From: Manihot esculenta | Taxonomy: Eukaryota; Streptophyta; Magnoliopsida; Malpighiales; Euphorbiaceae | Length of the DNA stretch: 64,000 bases | Direction of reading: 5' to 3' | NCBI RefSeq assembly: GCF_001659605.2 | Contig: NC_035169.2 | Coordinates: 14,198,263 to 14,262,262 of the forward strand | Shown: positions 20,410-30,082 of the stretch, in pieces | Layout: each line of letters opens with the position of its first letter | Numbering within the stretch: position 1 is the first letter of the stretch | Notes under the pieces: generated by a model | What the model was told of the DNA's origin: nothing | Seen by the model: the letters and a program-made list of their open reading frames with translations, nothing else | The model's database searches: none | Position numbers and translations under genes: made by a program

Positions 20410-21523
20410 TGTATTACCCGGCTAGAATCCGGCACTGGAATTCCTGTCGTCCGGTGGAATTCGGGGTGTCGGAATTCTATAAAAAGGGTAGGATTTATGT
20501 TTTACTAAGTGTTATGATGTGTTTAAATGTTTGTAAGGTAAATGGAACTAAGTTGTTAGTTGCAATGAACCAAGGCAGATGAGCCAAGTTCGGCCGCCGA
20601 AGGTAAGTTCGGCTGCCAAAAGTGCCCAAGGTTCGGCTTCCGAAGTGCAAGTTCGGCCCCCGAATGTTTCATAGGTTTGTATGCGATTGGGCAGCCGAAG
20701 CTGAGGTGGCCAGCCAGCTGAGTCATGCATTTTGATAGATGTTGGCCTCAGATTCTTGCCATGGATTAGCCACGTCTTCTATGACTCATCTGCAAGTGTT
20801 TTCAGCAGCTCATACAGAATTTCTGTTGGTTTGCTAAGTGTTTGAAGGTTTTGTGCATAAAAGTTAAGTTTTAAGGGTTAAGGTGTTTGAAGGAGAGTTT
20901 GTCCAAAACTTCACGTGAGGATTGTTCATCTTCTTGTTATACAGGAGGTAAGTGAAGATTTGGAACTTGTTTATATGTTTTCTGAAGGTTTTATGGGGTT
21001 AAGGAAGGAGATGCATGTTTAGGTGAAAAAAATGGTAGTTTTGATGGTTTATGCATGTATATATGTTGATGTGTTATGTGTGATTAGTTGTTTGGGGTTT
21101 GTAGATAGTTTGGACCCCTGTGACCATATACTTACGTATATGTATGTTGAGGAGGTGACGTTTGCATGGTTTGAGAAGTTGAAGGGAAGAAGGAGATGGT
21201 TTGCCGTTGAAGCCGAAGGTTCATTCGGCCGCCGAACCTCTTGCATGGTGGCTTGGTTGCCACAGTTTGCCCCCGAGTGTTTTTGCATGTTCGGCTCTGT
21301 TTGGGGGATTCGGCCGCCGAAGGTGCCGCCGAAGGTGCTTGAGTTTCGTCTCTGAAGAGGACATTCGGCCGCCGAACCTACCGCCGAAAGTGTTCTGTCC
21401 AGCTTTTCTTTTGCATGCTTTGCATGAGTTTTAGAGTGAGATTAAGGGGATTCTTGGGTAGTTTAATAGAGGTATTTTTAAGGTAGTTTGGTCCCTCATT
21501 TGAGTCTTTATGTGCTTATACAG

Positions 21524-21601
21524 ACCAGAGGAACCAGTGAGAGCAGCAGTGAGTCCTGCTCCAGAGTTTACTGAACCTGCAAAGTCAGTCCAGAGCTAAA
21601 G
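21524..21601 (+). other. Exon-like segment in the TekB 5' LTR
   Basis: 78 nt between CTTATACAG and AAAG|GTGAGT, at the same place as the segments in the other LTR families. Its use as an exon is inferred. Confidence 0.4.
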
Positions 21602-21773
21602 GTGAGTGGAACTAAACTTAGTGCTTTTAATGAAACAATGGAATGTGTTAGCATATCTCATGCATCATGATTATGCAAATAGGTTGACTGCATTAGTATT
21701 CACGATATGTTGCATTGCATTGTTAATTGTTGGTGTGAGTAAATGCTGAATGATCCAATAGTCTCTGAGTTAA

Positions 21774-21915
21774 GACCAGGAGCCTTTGACTATGCCCTGG
21801 CAGGTATAGTAAAGACCAGGAGCCTTTGACTACGCCCTGGCAATGGTAAGTACAGAGGTGTTATACACATATACATATATGACAGGAAGACCAGGTGCTC
21901 GATTCTACGCCCTGG
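21774..21915 (+). repeat. CCAGG...CCTGG unit array in the TekB 5' LTR
   Basis: Two clear units of CCAGGAGCCTTTGACTAYGC followed by CCTGGC and a diverged third (CCAGGTGCTCGATTCTACGC plus CCTGGC). The units match the reverse complement of the TekD units. A parallel array lies in the 3' LTR at about 36422-36565. Confidence 0.85.
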
Positions 21916-22550
21916 CACGGAAGTTACTGAGGCTATGTGGTGACAGGTTTACTCTTGATGTGGCTTGTCTGTGTTATGACGCATTCCATGAGATCATATG
22001 TTATGACTGATTGTATTATTCTACTCACTGGGCTATAGAGCTCATCCCACTCCCTTAATCCCAGTCTTGCAGGATTCAGTGTACAGTGTACAGAGGGAAA
22101 GTCCAGAAGAGTTCAGAAAGAGAAACTGAGACTTGTAATAGTTTAGAGTGGACATGTATTTATAAAAGAGATGTATCAGTTGTATATGCAGTTAGAATTG
22201 TGCTTGACTTAGTAATGTTAGTGTTGTAAATCTTTGGTTTATGTACATGATCTGTATATGTATATGTTTTACAACGTATGTGAAAAACCAGGCTTAACAG
22301 GTACGAGATAACCCATCTAGAGCAAGCTCTAGTCAGGGGAACAGGGTACAGAGTACTGAGTACAATGATAGTGCATGCACAGGTTGAGCCTTGGTGCAGA
22401 AAAGAGTTTTATTTTCACAAGAAAATGTATGATCATGTATAAGATTTACAGGTACACAGAGAGTCTAGCAGGCTTGCTACGGGTTCTGGCGGCCTTAAGC
22501 CGACCTGAATCCTAGCGCCGGTGACGGTCCGTTTTAGGGTCGTTACAGAT

Positions 22551-22568
22551 TGGTATCAGAGCCCTAGG
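22551..22568 (+). promoter_or_regulatory. TekB primer binding site (tRNA-iMet type)
   Basis: TGGTATCAGAGCCCTAGG, three nt after the LTR. Confidence 0.93.
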
Positions 22569-22631
22569 TTCATATTATCGGACCTATAGAGAGAGTGTCG
22601 GGCTCATAGAGGTTACAGTTGGTCAAGCATA

Positions 22632-23508
22632 TGATGTGAACCAGCATGGGAAGCAAGGCAAGGATCCCTTGGAGCTACAACAAGGACCATTGACAAGGAA
22701 TAAAGCAAGGAAGTACGGCGTTACTCTTGGATTGCATATTCAAGAATTTATTACAAGAGAGATGACTGAAATTGCTAGGGATAAGTGCGAGAAGGAACTT
22801 GAAGGTCATTCGAAGCTGATTACGTTGCTGGGTGTATGCATGGATGAAGCAGAAGCAAATTGAAGATTTGTAGCGCTCGCTACCATTATCAAAGTCGCGC
22901 TCGCGACATTCAGTTAGCCGAAGATACTTTTGTGTTTTGTGGAAGTTAATTTTGGAGCACATCATGGAGGAAGATAGTGGAGAATCAGCCCGAACCATAA
23001 GCAGGTTGTGGTTTCGTCCCTGAGGTTGTGGTTTCTGCTGGAACTATTGAGGCATACGAGAATGTGGTTGGTTTTTAAAGACTTGGCAGTTATTTTTGTT
23101 ATTTTAGCTTGTTTCCCTGTTGGGATAGGAATTCTGACTTAGTATTTGTTTTCCTTTTCCAACTAGGTTTAGGTTTTTGCCTTACACTATAAATAAGGCC
23201 TTAAATTCTTATATCAGACACTTTTTTTGTTTTTTTGACAAATTTAATTCAGATTTGCTTTATGCAAATTTCGGCCTTCTTTGAGAGAGTGAGAGTTTGC
23301 TTCTTTCATTGATTGCATCACGAATCAGACCAACTTATCAATTTCGATTGTGGCGTTCTTCTGATCCGTTCTACAAAATCCTTCCGTTATTAGTGTTCTA
23401 GCTTCGCTAAGCTTAGGGTGCTATAGAGGGTGGTTTATCCACGTTCTTGGAATCTATATCAGAGGTGCGACGGGGTTTGAGGATTAAGTGCCATAGGGTT
23501 CCGCGTCA
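22632..23508 (+). repeat. CrmC 5' LTR
   Basis: 877 bp. A TATAAATA box lies at 23188-23195, placing the RNA start at about 23220 and giving a long U3. The first 232 bp encode the same C-terminal peptide as the 3' LTR (frame 22636-22863), which is not expressed as its own gene here. Two perfect small hairpins lie at 22870-22883 and 22894-22907. Confidence 0.97.
23188..23195 (+). promoter_or_regulatory. TATA box of the CrmC 5' LTR
   Basis: CACTATAAATAAGGCC. The same box recurs in the 3' LTR at 29616-29623. Confidence 0.8.
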
Positions 23509-23510
23509 TT

Positions 23511-23523
23511 TGGTATCAGAGCC
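23511..23523 (+). promoter_or_regulatory. CrmC primer binding site (tRNA-iMet type)
   Basis: TGGTATCAGAGCC two nt after the LTR end. Confidence 0.95.
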
Positions 23524-24446
23524 AACAACAGGTAAATCTTTATCTATCTGTCTTTCTAGGGCTGTGTTATATTTTCGTTTTTTTTGGTATCTTAGTTTCA
23601 AATTTCGTTAGGGTTCATTGTCTTCAATTCGTTTCTGTTCAATTCGATTCCAATTGTTAGGTCCTGGATTGTCCATCCAAAATCATTGTGTTGCTTGCTA
23701 TTTTGTTATTTGGCAATTCGGTTTCTTTTAGCAGCCATTATTTCCCTTCGAACTGAATCTGTTAGTGAATTTTTTTTGATACACACTCAAGAATTTCGTG
23801 TGGTGTTGTTTGAGACCCAAGCAAGGGGATAGTGAGAAAAAGAAAAAAAAAAAAAAAATTGCTCCAACAAAAAAAATTTTCTTTTTAGTCTTGCTATTTA
23901 AGTATTAAGGATCAGTTCTAGGTGGGTTACAATTAAGTGAAAATTTTGCTTCAGATTTTTTTTCCACCATTGAGGGGCTGCTGTTCTTTTATTTCAAATT
24001 GCATAGTATAGTAGCATTCTTGGGGTGTCTTCAAACCAGCGTTTGGGGTAGAAGATTTAGGTCCATAAATCAGCTTACCAAGAGCGAGTTGGTTTTGATA
24101 CATTCTGACCAGAATTGTCTATTTTATTGCCCTCTTGTTTCTATTTTGTTTTTGAGCTAGCGTTGAAATTCCATTACATTGCTGAGTATCATTTGTTTGT
24201 TTCGATACTTAGTTTTCAATCGTGTAGTGCAAACGTTCTTGTGCTGCCTCCGGATACTTGTCAAGTTGTCTTCTAGGTGTCTAGGGATTAGGATCCTACC
24301 TTTTTGAACGTACTTGGCAGATTGGTGAGTGAACCTTGGTTCTGAAGTGCAATCGAAGAATCAGCAATAGTGAGGTAAGAGCGAAACACTTGTGAATTCT
24401 TTCTTTCAGTTACTAATTGTTTCTTGTGAGTTTCTCTGTTGTGGTC
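23524..24446 (+). other. CrmC leader
   Basis: Untranslated leader of about 920 nt, T-rich, with an A-rich run at about 23838-23880. No gene was recognised. Confidence 0.8.
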
Positions 24447-27400
24447 ATGACTAGTGGGAATGGTAAAGATGTTGCTTCAATTTCTAGCAATTTTGAGACA
24501 TATATGCAGCAAAGTAATGAGAAGATGGAAGAGATGGCAAGAATGATGGCCACCTTACAAGAGAACATGAATCTAATGATGAGGGAGAGGGTACAACAGC
24601 CCGCACCTCCAGTGAGATTACCACAACGAATCTTACCAAGGGGAGGCGAAGAGGAGGTCATTAGGAGAGCAGCAAGAGGAGGTCGAGGTGATCAGGAAGA
24701 GGTGGCTGAAAACTACCAAATTGTGACTGACAATGACCTTAGTTCCATCAAGATGAAGGTACCCGAATTTAAAGGGAATAACAATGCGGAAGAATACATT
24801 GAATGGGAGCGAAAGGTGGAACAAATTTTTGAGTGTCATAATTACTCAGAAGAAAAGAAGTCCCATATCGCAGCCGTGGAATTTAGGGGATATGCTACAT
24901 TCTGGTGGGATCAACTCAAGTCTAGTAGAAGAGGAAAAGGATTGCGACCCGTGCCGGAGTGGGAGGCCTTGAAAGACTTAATGAGAATAAGGTTTGTTCC
25001 TTCTCATTACTATAGGGATTTGTATAATAGGTTGGCAAGACTGGTCCAAGGTGGTAAGAGTGTTGAAGAATACCACAAGGAGATGGAGATGACCATGGCC
25101 AGGGCTGACATTGAGGAGGATGAACACAGGCTAATGTCCAGATTTCTGGGAGGTCTAAATTCCAACATTGCAAGTGAGCTGGAAATGTATGATTACAATT
25201 CCATGGAAGAGTTAGTTGAGAAGGACATGAAGATTAAAAGGAAAATCAAGAACAAGAGCTCCACCAAATATGGGAAGTTCCAGAATGTGGGAGGAAGTAG
25301 TTCAACCTTTAAGGGGTCTTCAAATGATTTGCCCTCAAAAGGTGGAGATTTCAAGAATTCCTTCCAAAGGAGCAATCCTCCACCTACAAGTGGAAAAGGG
25401 ATGAATGGAGGTTCAAATAAGCAGCAGTCAGGTATTCCTAATACTACTCCTAGTAGAAATATTAAGTGTTTCAAATGTTTAGGAAATGGGCATATTGCAT
25501 CTCAATGTCCAAATAGGAGAGTTATGATTGCTACTGATGATGGGGGTTTAGTTTCTGATTCTGACCATAGTGATGGTGATAATAATGATATGAATGATAT
25601 GCTTGATGATGTTGATGAGTGTGAAGAAGAAGTTGAGAATGCGTTGGTTGCTGAACGTGGTGATATGTTAGTTGCTAGGCGTGCTTTGAATATGCAAGTG
25701 AAAGAAGAAGGTCTAGAGCAACGAGATAACATATTTTATACTAGATGTTTAGTTGAGGGTAAAGTTTGTATGCTCATCATTGACAGTGGTAGTTGCACCA
25801 ATGCTGCAAGTGAGACAATGGTGGAGAAGCTGAAATTGACTTGTTTAAAACATCCACATCCATATCGACTACAATGGTTTAATGATAGTGGAGAGGTGAA
25901 GGTTACTAAACAAGTGAAGATACCATTCTCTATAGGCTGGTATAAAGATGGAGTGTTGTGTGATGTAGTTCCTATGCAAGCTGGCCATATGTTGTTAGGA
26001 AGACCATGGCAATTTGATAGGAAGGCGCAGCATGATGGGTATTCAAATAGGTACACATTTACCTATGAAGGAAAGCTGGTTACTCTTGTACCATTATCAC
26101 CGTTGGAGGTGTATGAAGATCATCGGAAGATGCATGAAAAAGCAAAGCAAGATTCGACCAAAAGGGGTGCTACTTTAAAAATTAAGGGAAGTGCGAGAGA
26201 ACATGATAAGGAGAGTGAATGTGAGAAGAAATTGGGAAAGGAGGCCAGAAAAGAAAATAATCAAATAAATGGCCCATTGGTGAGAGAAAACCAAGGAAAG
26301 GTGAAACAAACTTTTTATGCGAAACCAAGAGAGCTTAAATTTGCAATATCTAACGAGCAGCCGTTATTGCTCATTAGATATAAAGAAACTTTGTTTACTA
26401 ATGTTGATGTTTCACTTGACCATTTGCCTTCTAGTTTTGTGTCTATGTTGCAGGATTTTCAAGATGTGTTTCCAGAGGAGCTGCCTAGTGGTTTACCGCC
26501 ATTAAGGGGAGTTGAACACCAAATCGACTTCATACCTGGTTCGACGATTCCAAATAGACCAGCATATCGAAGTAACCCAATGGAGACCAAGGAGATGCAA
26601 CGACAAGTGGAGGAGCTGTTGGAGAAAGGCTTGATTAGAGAGAGCTTAAGCCCTTGTGCCGTTCCTGTTTTGCTGGTACCAAAGAAAGATGGCACGTGGA
26701 GGATGTGTGTCGATTGTAGGGCTGTAAATAAGATCACGGTGAAGTATCGACATCCCATTCCACGACTTGACGACATGTTGGACGAGTTACATGGTGCAAG
26801 GTATTTTACTAAAATTGATCTTATGAGTGGATATCATCAAATTCGTATGAAACCTGGGGATGAGTGGAAAACAGCTTTTAAAACAAAATATGGCCTATAT
26901 GAGTGGTTAGTAATGCCTTTTGGGTTGTTTAATGCACCGAGTACATTTATGAGATTAATGAACCATGTTTTGAGAGCTTATTTGGGCAGATTTGTTGTTG
27001 TTTATTTTGATGACATTCTGATCTATAGTAAGACATTAGATGAGCATTTAGAGCATGTTAGGATAGTGTTGGAAGCTTTGAGAACAGAAAACTTATATGC
27101 CAAGCTTAAGAAATGCACATTTTGCATGGATAGGCTTGTTTTTCTTGGCTTTGTTGTGAGTGCACAGGGATTAGAAGTTGATGAAGAGAAAGTGAAAGCT
27201 ATAAAGGAATGGCCTGTTCCTAAGAATGTGACTGAAGTGAGGAGCTTCCATGGGCTAGCAAGTTTCTATAGAAGATTCGTGAAGGATTTTTCTACCATTG
27301 CAGCACCACTCACTAGCATTATGAAAAAGGAGGTTGGATTTCAGTGGGGAGAAGAGCAGCAAAAGGCGTTTGAGAATTTGAAAGGGAAGTTGACATCTGC

Positions 27401-29291
27401 ACCTGTCTTAGCTTTGCCTAATTTTGATTCAATTTTTGAGATTGAATGTGATGCTTCTGGTGTAGGTATTGGGGCTGTGCTGATGCAAGAGAAGAAGCCA
27501 ATAGCATATTTTAGTGAAAAACTCAATGGTGCACAACTGAGTTATTCTACATATGACAAGGAGTTACATGCTTTGGTGAGGGCGTTGGACGTGTGGGAGC
27601 ATTACTTGCTGCCAAAGGAGTTCGTGATTTATACTGACCATGAATCCCTCAAGCATTTGAAGGGCCAAGGTAAGTTGAACAAACGGCATGGTAAGTGGAT
27701 CGAACGAATTGAGAGATTTCCATATGTGATTAAGTACAAGCAAGGTAAAGATAACGTTGTTGCTGATGCGTTGTCTAGGAGATATACATTACTTTCTGTT
27801 TTGAGTTCTAAGTTGCTTGGATTTGAGTATATTAAGAACTTGTATGTTGGTGATGTTGATTTTGGCAATGTTTATGTTGCATGTGAACAAGGAGCTTTTA
27901 ATTCATTTTATAGGCATGAGGGATATTTATTTAAGGGAAATAAATTATGTGTGCCCAGATGTTCCATGCGTGAATTGCTTGTTTTGGAATCTCATTGTGG
28001 TGGTTTAATGGGGCATTTTGGTGTGTCTAAGACTTATGATATTCTGTTTGAGCATTTTTATTGGCCATCTATGCGTAAGGATGTTGGGAAGTTATGTTCT
28101 GCTTGTATTGCATGTAGACAGGCGAAATCTAAGTCTATGCCTCATGGTCTTTATATGCCATTGCCTGTACCTAGTTCTCCTTGGATTGATATTAGCATGG
28201 ATTTTGTGCTTGGTTTGCCTAGAACTAAGAGAGGTAGAGATAGTATTTTTGTGGTGGTTGATAGGTTTAGTAAGATGGCACATTTCATTGCATGTCATAA
28301 AGCTGATGATGCGAAAGTTGTTGCTGATTTGTTCTTTCGCAATGTTGTGCGCTTACATGGAGTGCCTCGGACTATTGTGTCTGATAGGGATACAAAGTTC
28401 TTGTCCCATTTTTGGCGTGTTTTGTGGAGTAGACTAGGAACTAAGCTTTTATTCTCTACTACTTGTCATCCACAAACAGATGGGCAAACTGAAGTTGTGA
28501 ATCGTACTCTTGGTACGTTATTGCGATCTATAGTGGGTAAGAATTTGGCTACTTGGGAAGATTGTTTACCTTTTATTGAATTTTCTTATAATCGTTCTAT
28601 TCATTCTTCTACAGGTTATTCGCCATTTGAGCTAGTTTATGGCTTTAATCCACTAACTGTTCTTGATCTTTTGCCATTACCTTCTAATGAACTTGTAAGT
28701 TTAGATGGAGAGAAGAAAGCTGACTTGGTGAAAGCTTTGCATGAGAAAGCACGAGCTAACATGGAGAAAAAAAACAAGACGTATGCTGATATTGCGAATA
28801 GGGGTCGCAAGAAGATGGTGTTTGCTCCTGGAGAGTGGGTTTGGGTGCATTTTCGCAAGGAGAGGTTCCCACATCAAAGGAAGAATAAGCTGGATGCGCG
28901 TGGTGATGGTCCATTTCAAGTCTTGGAGAAGATCAATGACAATGCTTATAAGATTGACTTGCCTGGTGAGTATGGTGTTAGTGCCACTTTTAATGTTTCT
29001 GATTTGTCTCCTTATGACGATGCAGATTTGAGGACAAATCTTTTTAAAGAAGGGGAGAATGATGTGAACCAGCATGGGAAGCAAGGCAAGGATCCCTTGG
29101 AGCTACAACAAGGACCATTGACAAGGAATAAAGCAAGGAAGTACGGCGTTACTCTTGGATTGCATATTCAAGAATTTATTACAAGAGAGATGACTGAAAT
29201 TGCTAGGGATAAGTGCGAGAAGGAACTTGAAGGTCATTCGAAGCTGATTACGTTGCTGGGTGTATGCATGGATGAAGCAGAAGCAAATTGA
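24447..29291 (+). CDS. CrmC Gag-Pol polyprotein, intact, C terminus inside the 3' LTR
   Basis: 1614 codons from ATG 24447 (MTSGNG), the first ATG in the frame. Order: coiled-coil-like N terminus, gag core ([20 protein letters not shown]), CCHC knuckle [14 protein letters not shown] from residue 341, an acidic linker rich in Asp and Asn, protease IIDSGSCTN (Asp 446), RT with [11 protein letters not shown] and YFDD (853-856), RNase H ([12 protein letters not shown], Asp 1002), integrase zinc region ([11 protein letters not shown] ... [11 protein letters not shown]) and core ([26 protein letters not shown]), GPF motif, then [12 protein letters not shown]. From about residue 1538 the frame lies in the 3' LTR and includes [15 protein letters not shown], resembling the CR motif of CRM integrases rather than a classical chromodomain. 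No stop or frameshift is seen. It is probably autonomous. Confidence 0.95.
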   Translation: MTSGNGKDVASISSNFETYMQQSNEKMEEMARMMATLQENMNLMMRERVQQPAPPVRLPQRILPRGGEEEVIRRAARGGRGDQEEVAENYQIVTDNDLSSIKMKVPEFKGNNNAEEYIEWERKVEQIFECHNYSEEKKSHIAAVEFRGYATFWWDQLKSSRRGKGLRPVPEWEALKDLMRIRFVPSHYYRDLYNRLARLVQGGKSVEEYHKEMEMTMARADIEEDEHRLMSRFLGGLNSNIASELEMYDYNSMEELVEKDMKIKRKIKNKSSTKYGKFQNVGGSSSTFKGSSNDLPSKGGDFKNSFQRSNPPPTSGKGMNGGSNKQQSGIPNTTPSRNIKCFKCLGNGHIASQCPNRRVMIATDDGGLVSDSDHSDGDNNDMNDMLDDVDECEEEVENALVAERGDMLVARRALNMQVKEEGLEQRDNIFYTRCLVEGKVCMLIIDSGSCTNAASETMVEKLKLTCLKHPHPYRLQWFNDSGEVKVTKQVKIPFSIGWYKDGVLCDVVPMQAGHMLLGRPWQFDRKAQHDGYSNRYTFTYEGKLVTLVPLSPLEVYEDHRKMHEKAKQDSTKRGATLKIKGSAREHDKESECEKKLGKEARKENNQINGPLVRENQGKVKQTFYAKPRELKFAISNEQPLLLIRYKETLFTNVDVSLDHLPSSFVSMLQDFQDVFPEELPSGLPPLRGVEHQIDFIPGSTIPNRPAYRSNPMETKEMQRQVEELLEKGLIRESLSPCAVPVLLVPKKDGTWRMCVDCRAVNKITVKYRHPIPRLDDMLDELHGARYFTKIDLMSGYHQIRMKPGDEWKTAFKTKYGLYEWLVMPFGLFNAPSTFMRLMNHVLRAYLGRFVVVYFDDILIYSKTLDEHLEHVRIVLEALRTENLYAKLKKCTFCMDRLVFLGFVVSAQGLEVDEEKVKAIKEWPVPKNVTEVRSFHGLASFYRRFVKDFSTIAAPLTSIMKKEVGFQWGEEQQKAFENLKGKLTSAPVLALPNFDSIFEIECDASGVGIGAVLMQEKKPIAYFSEKLNGAQLSYSTYDKELHALVRALDVWEHYLLPKEFVIYTDHESLKHLKGQGKLNKRHGKWIERIERFPYVIKYKQGKDNVVADALSRRYTLLSVLSSKLLGFEYIKNLYVGDVDFGNVYVACEQGAFNSFYRHEGYLFKGNKLCVPRCSMRELLVLESHCGGLMGHFGVSKTYDILFEHFYWPSMRKDVGKLCSACIACRQAKSKSMPHGLYMPLPVPSSPWIDISMDFVLGLPRTKRGRDSIFVVVDRFSKMAHFIACHKADDAKVVADLFFRNVVRLHGVPRTIVSDRDTKFLSHFWRVLWSRLGTKLLFSTTCHPQTDGQTEVVNRTLGTLLRSIVGKNLATWEDCLPFIEFSYNRSIHSSTGYSPFELVYGFNPLTVLDLLPLPSNELVSLDGEKKADLVKALHEKARANMEKKNKTYADIANRGRKKMVFAPGEWVWVHFRKERFPHQRKNKLDARGDGPFQVLEKINDNAYKIDLPGEYGVSATFNVSDLSPYDDADLRTNLFKEGENDVNQHGKQGKDPLELQQGPLTRNKARKYGVTLGLHIQEFITREMTEIARDKCEKELEGHSKLITLLGVCMDEAEAN
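29046..29059 (+). promoter_or_regulatory. CrmC polypurine tract, inside the coding frame
   Basis: AAAGAAGGGGAGAA directly precedes the 3' LTR at 29060 and also encodes part of the polyprotein. Confidence 0.85.
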
Positions 29292-29936
29292 AGATTTGTA
29301 GCGCTCGCTACCATTATCAAAGTCGCGCTCGCGACATTCAGTTAGCCGAAGATACTTTTGTGTTTTGTGGAAGTTAATTTTGGAGCACATCATGGAGGAA
29401 GATAGTGGAGAATCAGCCCGAACCATAAGCAGGTTGTGGTTTCGTCCCTGAGGTTGTGGTTTCTGCTGGAACTATTGAGGCATACGAGAATGTGGTTGGT
29501 TTTTAAAGACTTGGCAGTTATTTTTGTTATTTTAGCTTGTTTCCCTGTTGGGATAGGAATTCTGACTTAGTATTTGTTTTCCTTTTCCAACTAGGTTTAG
29601 GTTTTTGCCTTACACTATAAATAAGGCCTTAAATTCTTATATCAGACACTTTTTTTGTTTTTTTGACAAATTTAATTCAGATTTGCTTTATGCAAATTTC
29701 GGCCTTCTTTGAGAGAGTGAGAGTTTGCTTCTTTCATTGATTGCATCACGAATCAGACCAACTTATCAATTTCGATTGTGGCGTTCTTCTGATCCGTTCT
29801 ACAAAATCCTTCCGTTATTAGTGTTCTAGCTTCGCTAAGCTTAGGGTGCTATAGAGGGTGGTTTATCCACGTTCTTGGAATCTATATCAGAGGTGAGACG
29901 GGGTTTGAGGATTAAGTGCCATAGGGTTCCGCGTCA
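29060..29936 (+). repeat. CrmC 3' LTR
   Basis: 877 bp copy of 22632-23508. Its first 232 bp hold the end of the polyprotein and its stop (29289-29291). Directly after the stop are two perfect hairpins with CT loops: GTAGCGCTCGCTAC at 29298-29311 and GTCGCGCTCGCGAC at 29322-29335. Confidence 0.97.
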
Positions 29937-30082
29937 GCATAATAGGAATCATGTCCACTAGGATAGGATGTTGAGTCCTGTCTTTTTTATGCCATGAGAT
30001 GCATATGCATGTGTTTTTATGATTAAGATATATATGTCTATGTGCTGATATGCTATAGTATGTGTTGTTGTACAGAGGTCTA
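29937..30082 (+). other. TekB leader, continued after CrmC
   Basis: Resumes with the duplicated GCATA and text shared with other Tekay leaders (AATCATGTCCACTAGGATAG). It ends with TGTTGTACAG (AG ending 30075), 8 nt before the gag ATG. Confidence 0.75.

Larger units (their letters stand above)
20410..22547 (+). repeat. TekB 5' LTR
   Basis: Starts TGTATTACCCGG, a one-base change from the TGTAATACCCGG of the 3' copy, and ends GGGTCGTTACA. A TATAAAAAGG-like stretch lies at about 20478, only some 70 bp from the LTR start, unlike TekA and TekG. Signals: donor GGAG|GTAAGTG (GT at 20948), acceptor GTGCTTATACAG (AG ending 21523), donor AAAG|GTGAGTGG (GT at 21602), acceptor CCAGTCTTGCAG (AG ending 22072). 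GCCGAA motifs lie at 20588-20700 and 21218-21390. A CCAGG...CCTGG unit array lies at 21774-21915. Confidence 0.95.
22632..29936 (+). mobile_element. CrmC: intact, very recent chromovirus of probable CRM type
   Basis: A 7305-bp element in the TekB leader with GCATA duplications at 22627-22631 and 29937-29941. Its LTRs of 877 bp each (22632-23508 and 29060-29936) begin TGATGTGAACC and end CCGCGTCA. By eye they differ at one base (GGTGCGACGG versus GGTGAGACGG). It has an iMet primer site, one uninterrupted 1614-codon gag-pol frame and a polypurine tract. The frame runs 77 codons into the 3' LTR, a feature described for CRM (centromeric) elements, and length and LTR size fit CRM. Placement in CRM is inference; Reina or Galadriel is the alternative. 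Confidence 0.95.

Noticed and set aside
22636..22863. 75-codon frame in the CrmC 5' LTR as an independent gene
   Set aside because: It is the 5' LTR copy of the polyprotein C terminus; the expressed version is in the 3' LTR.
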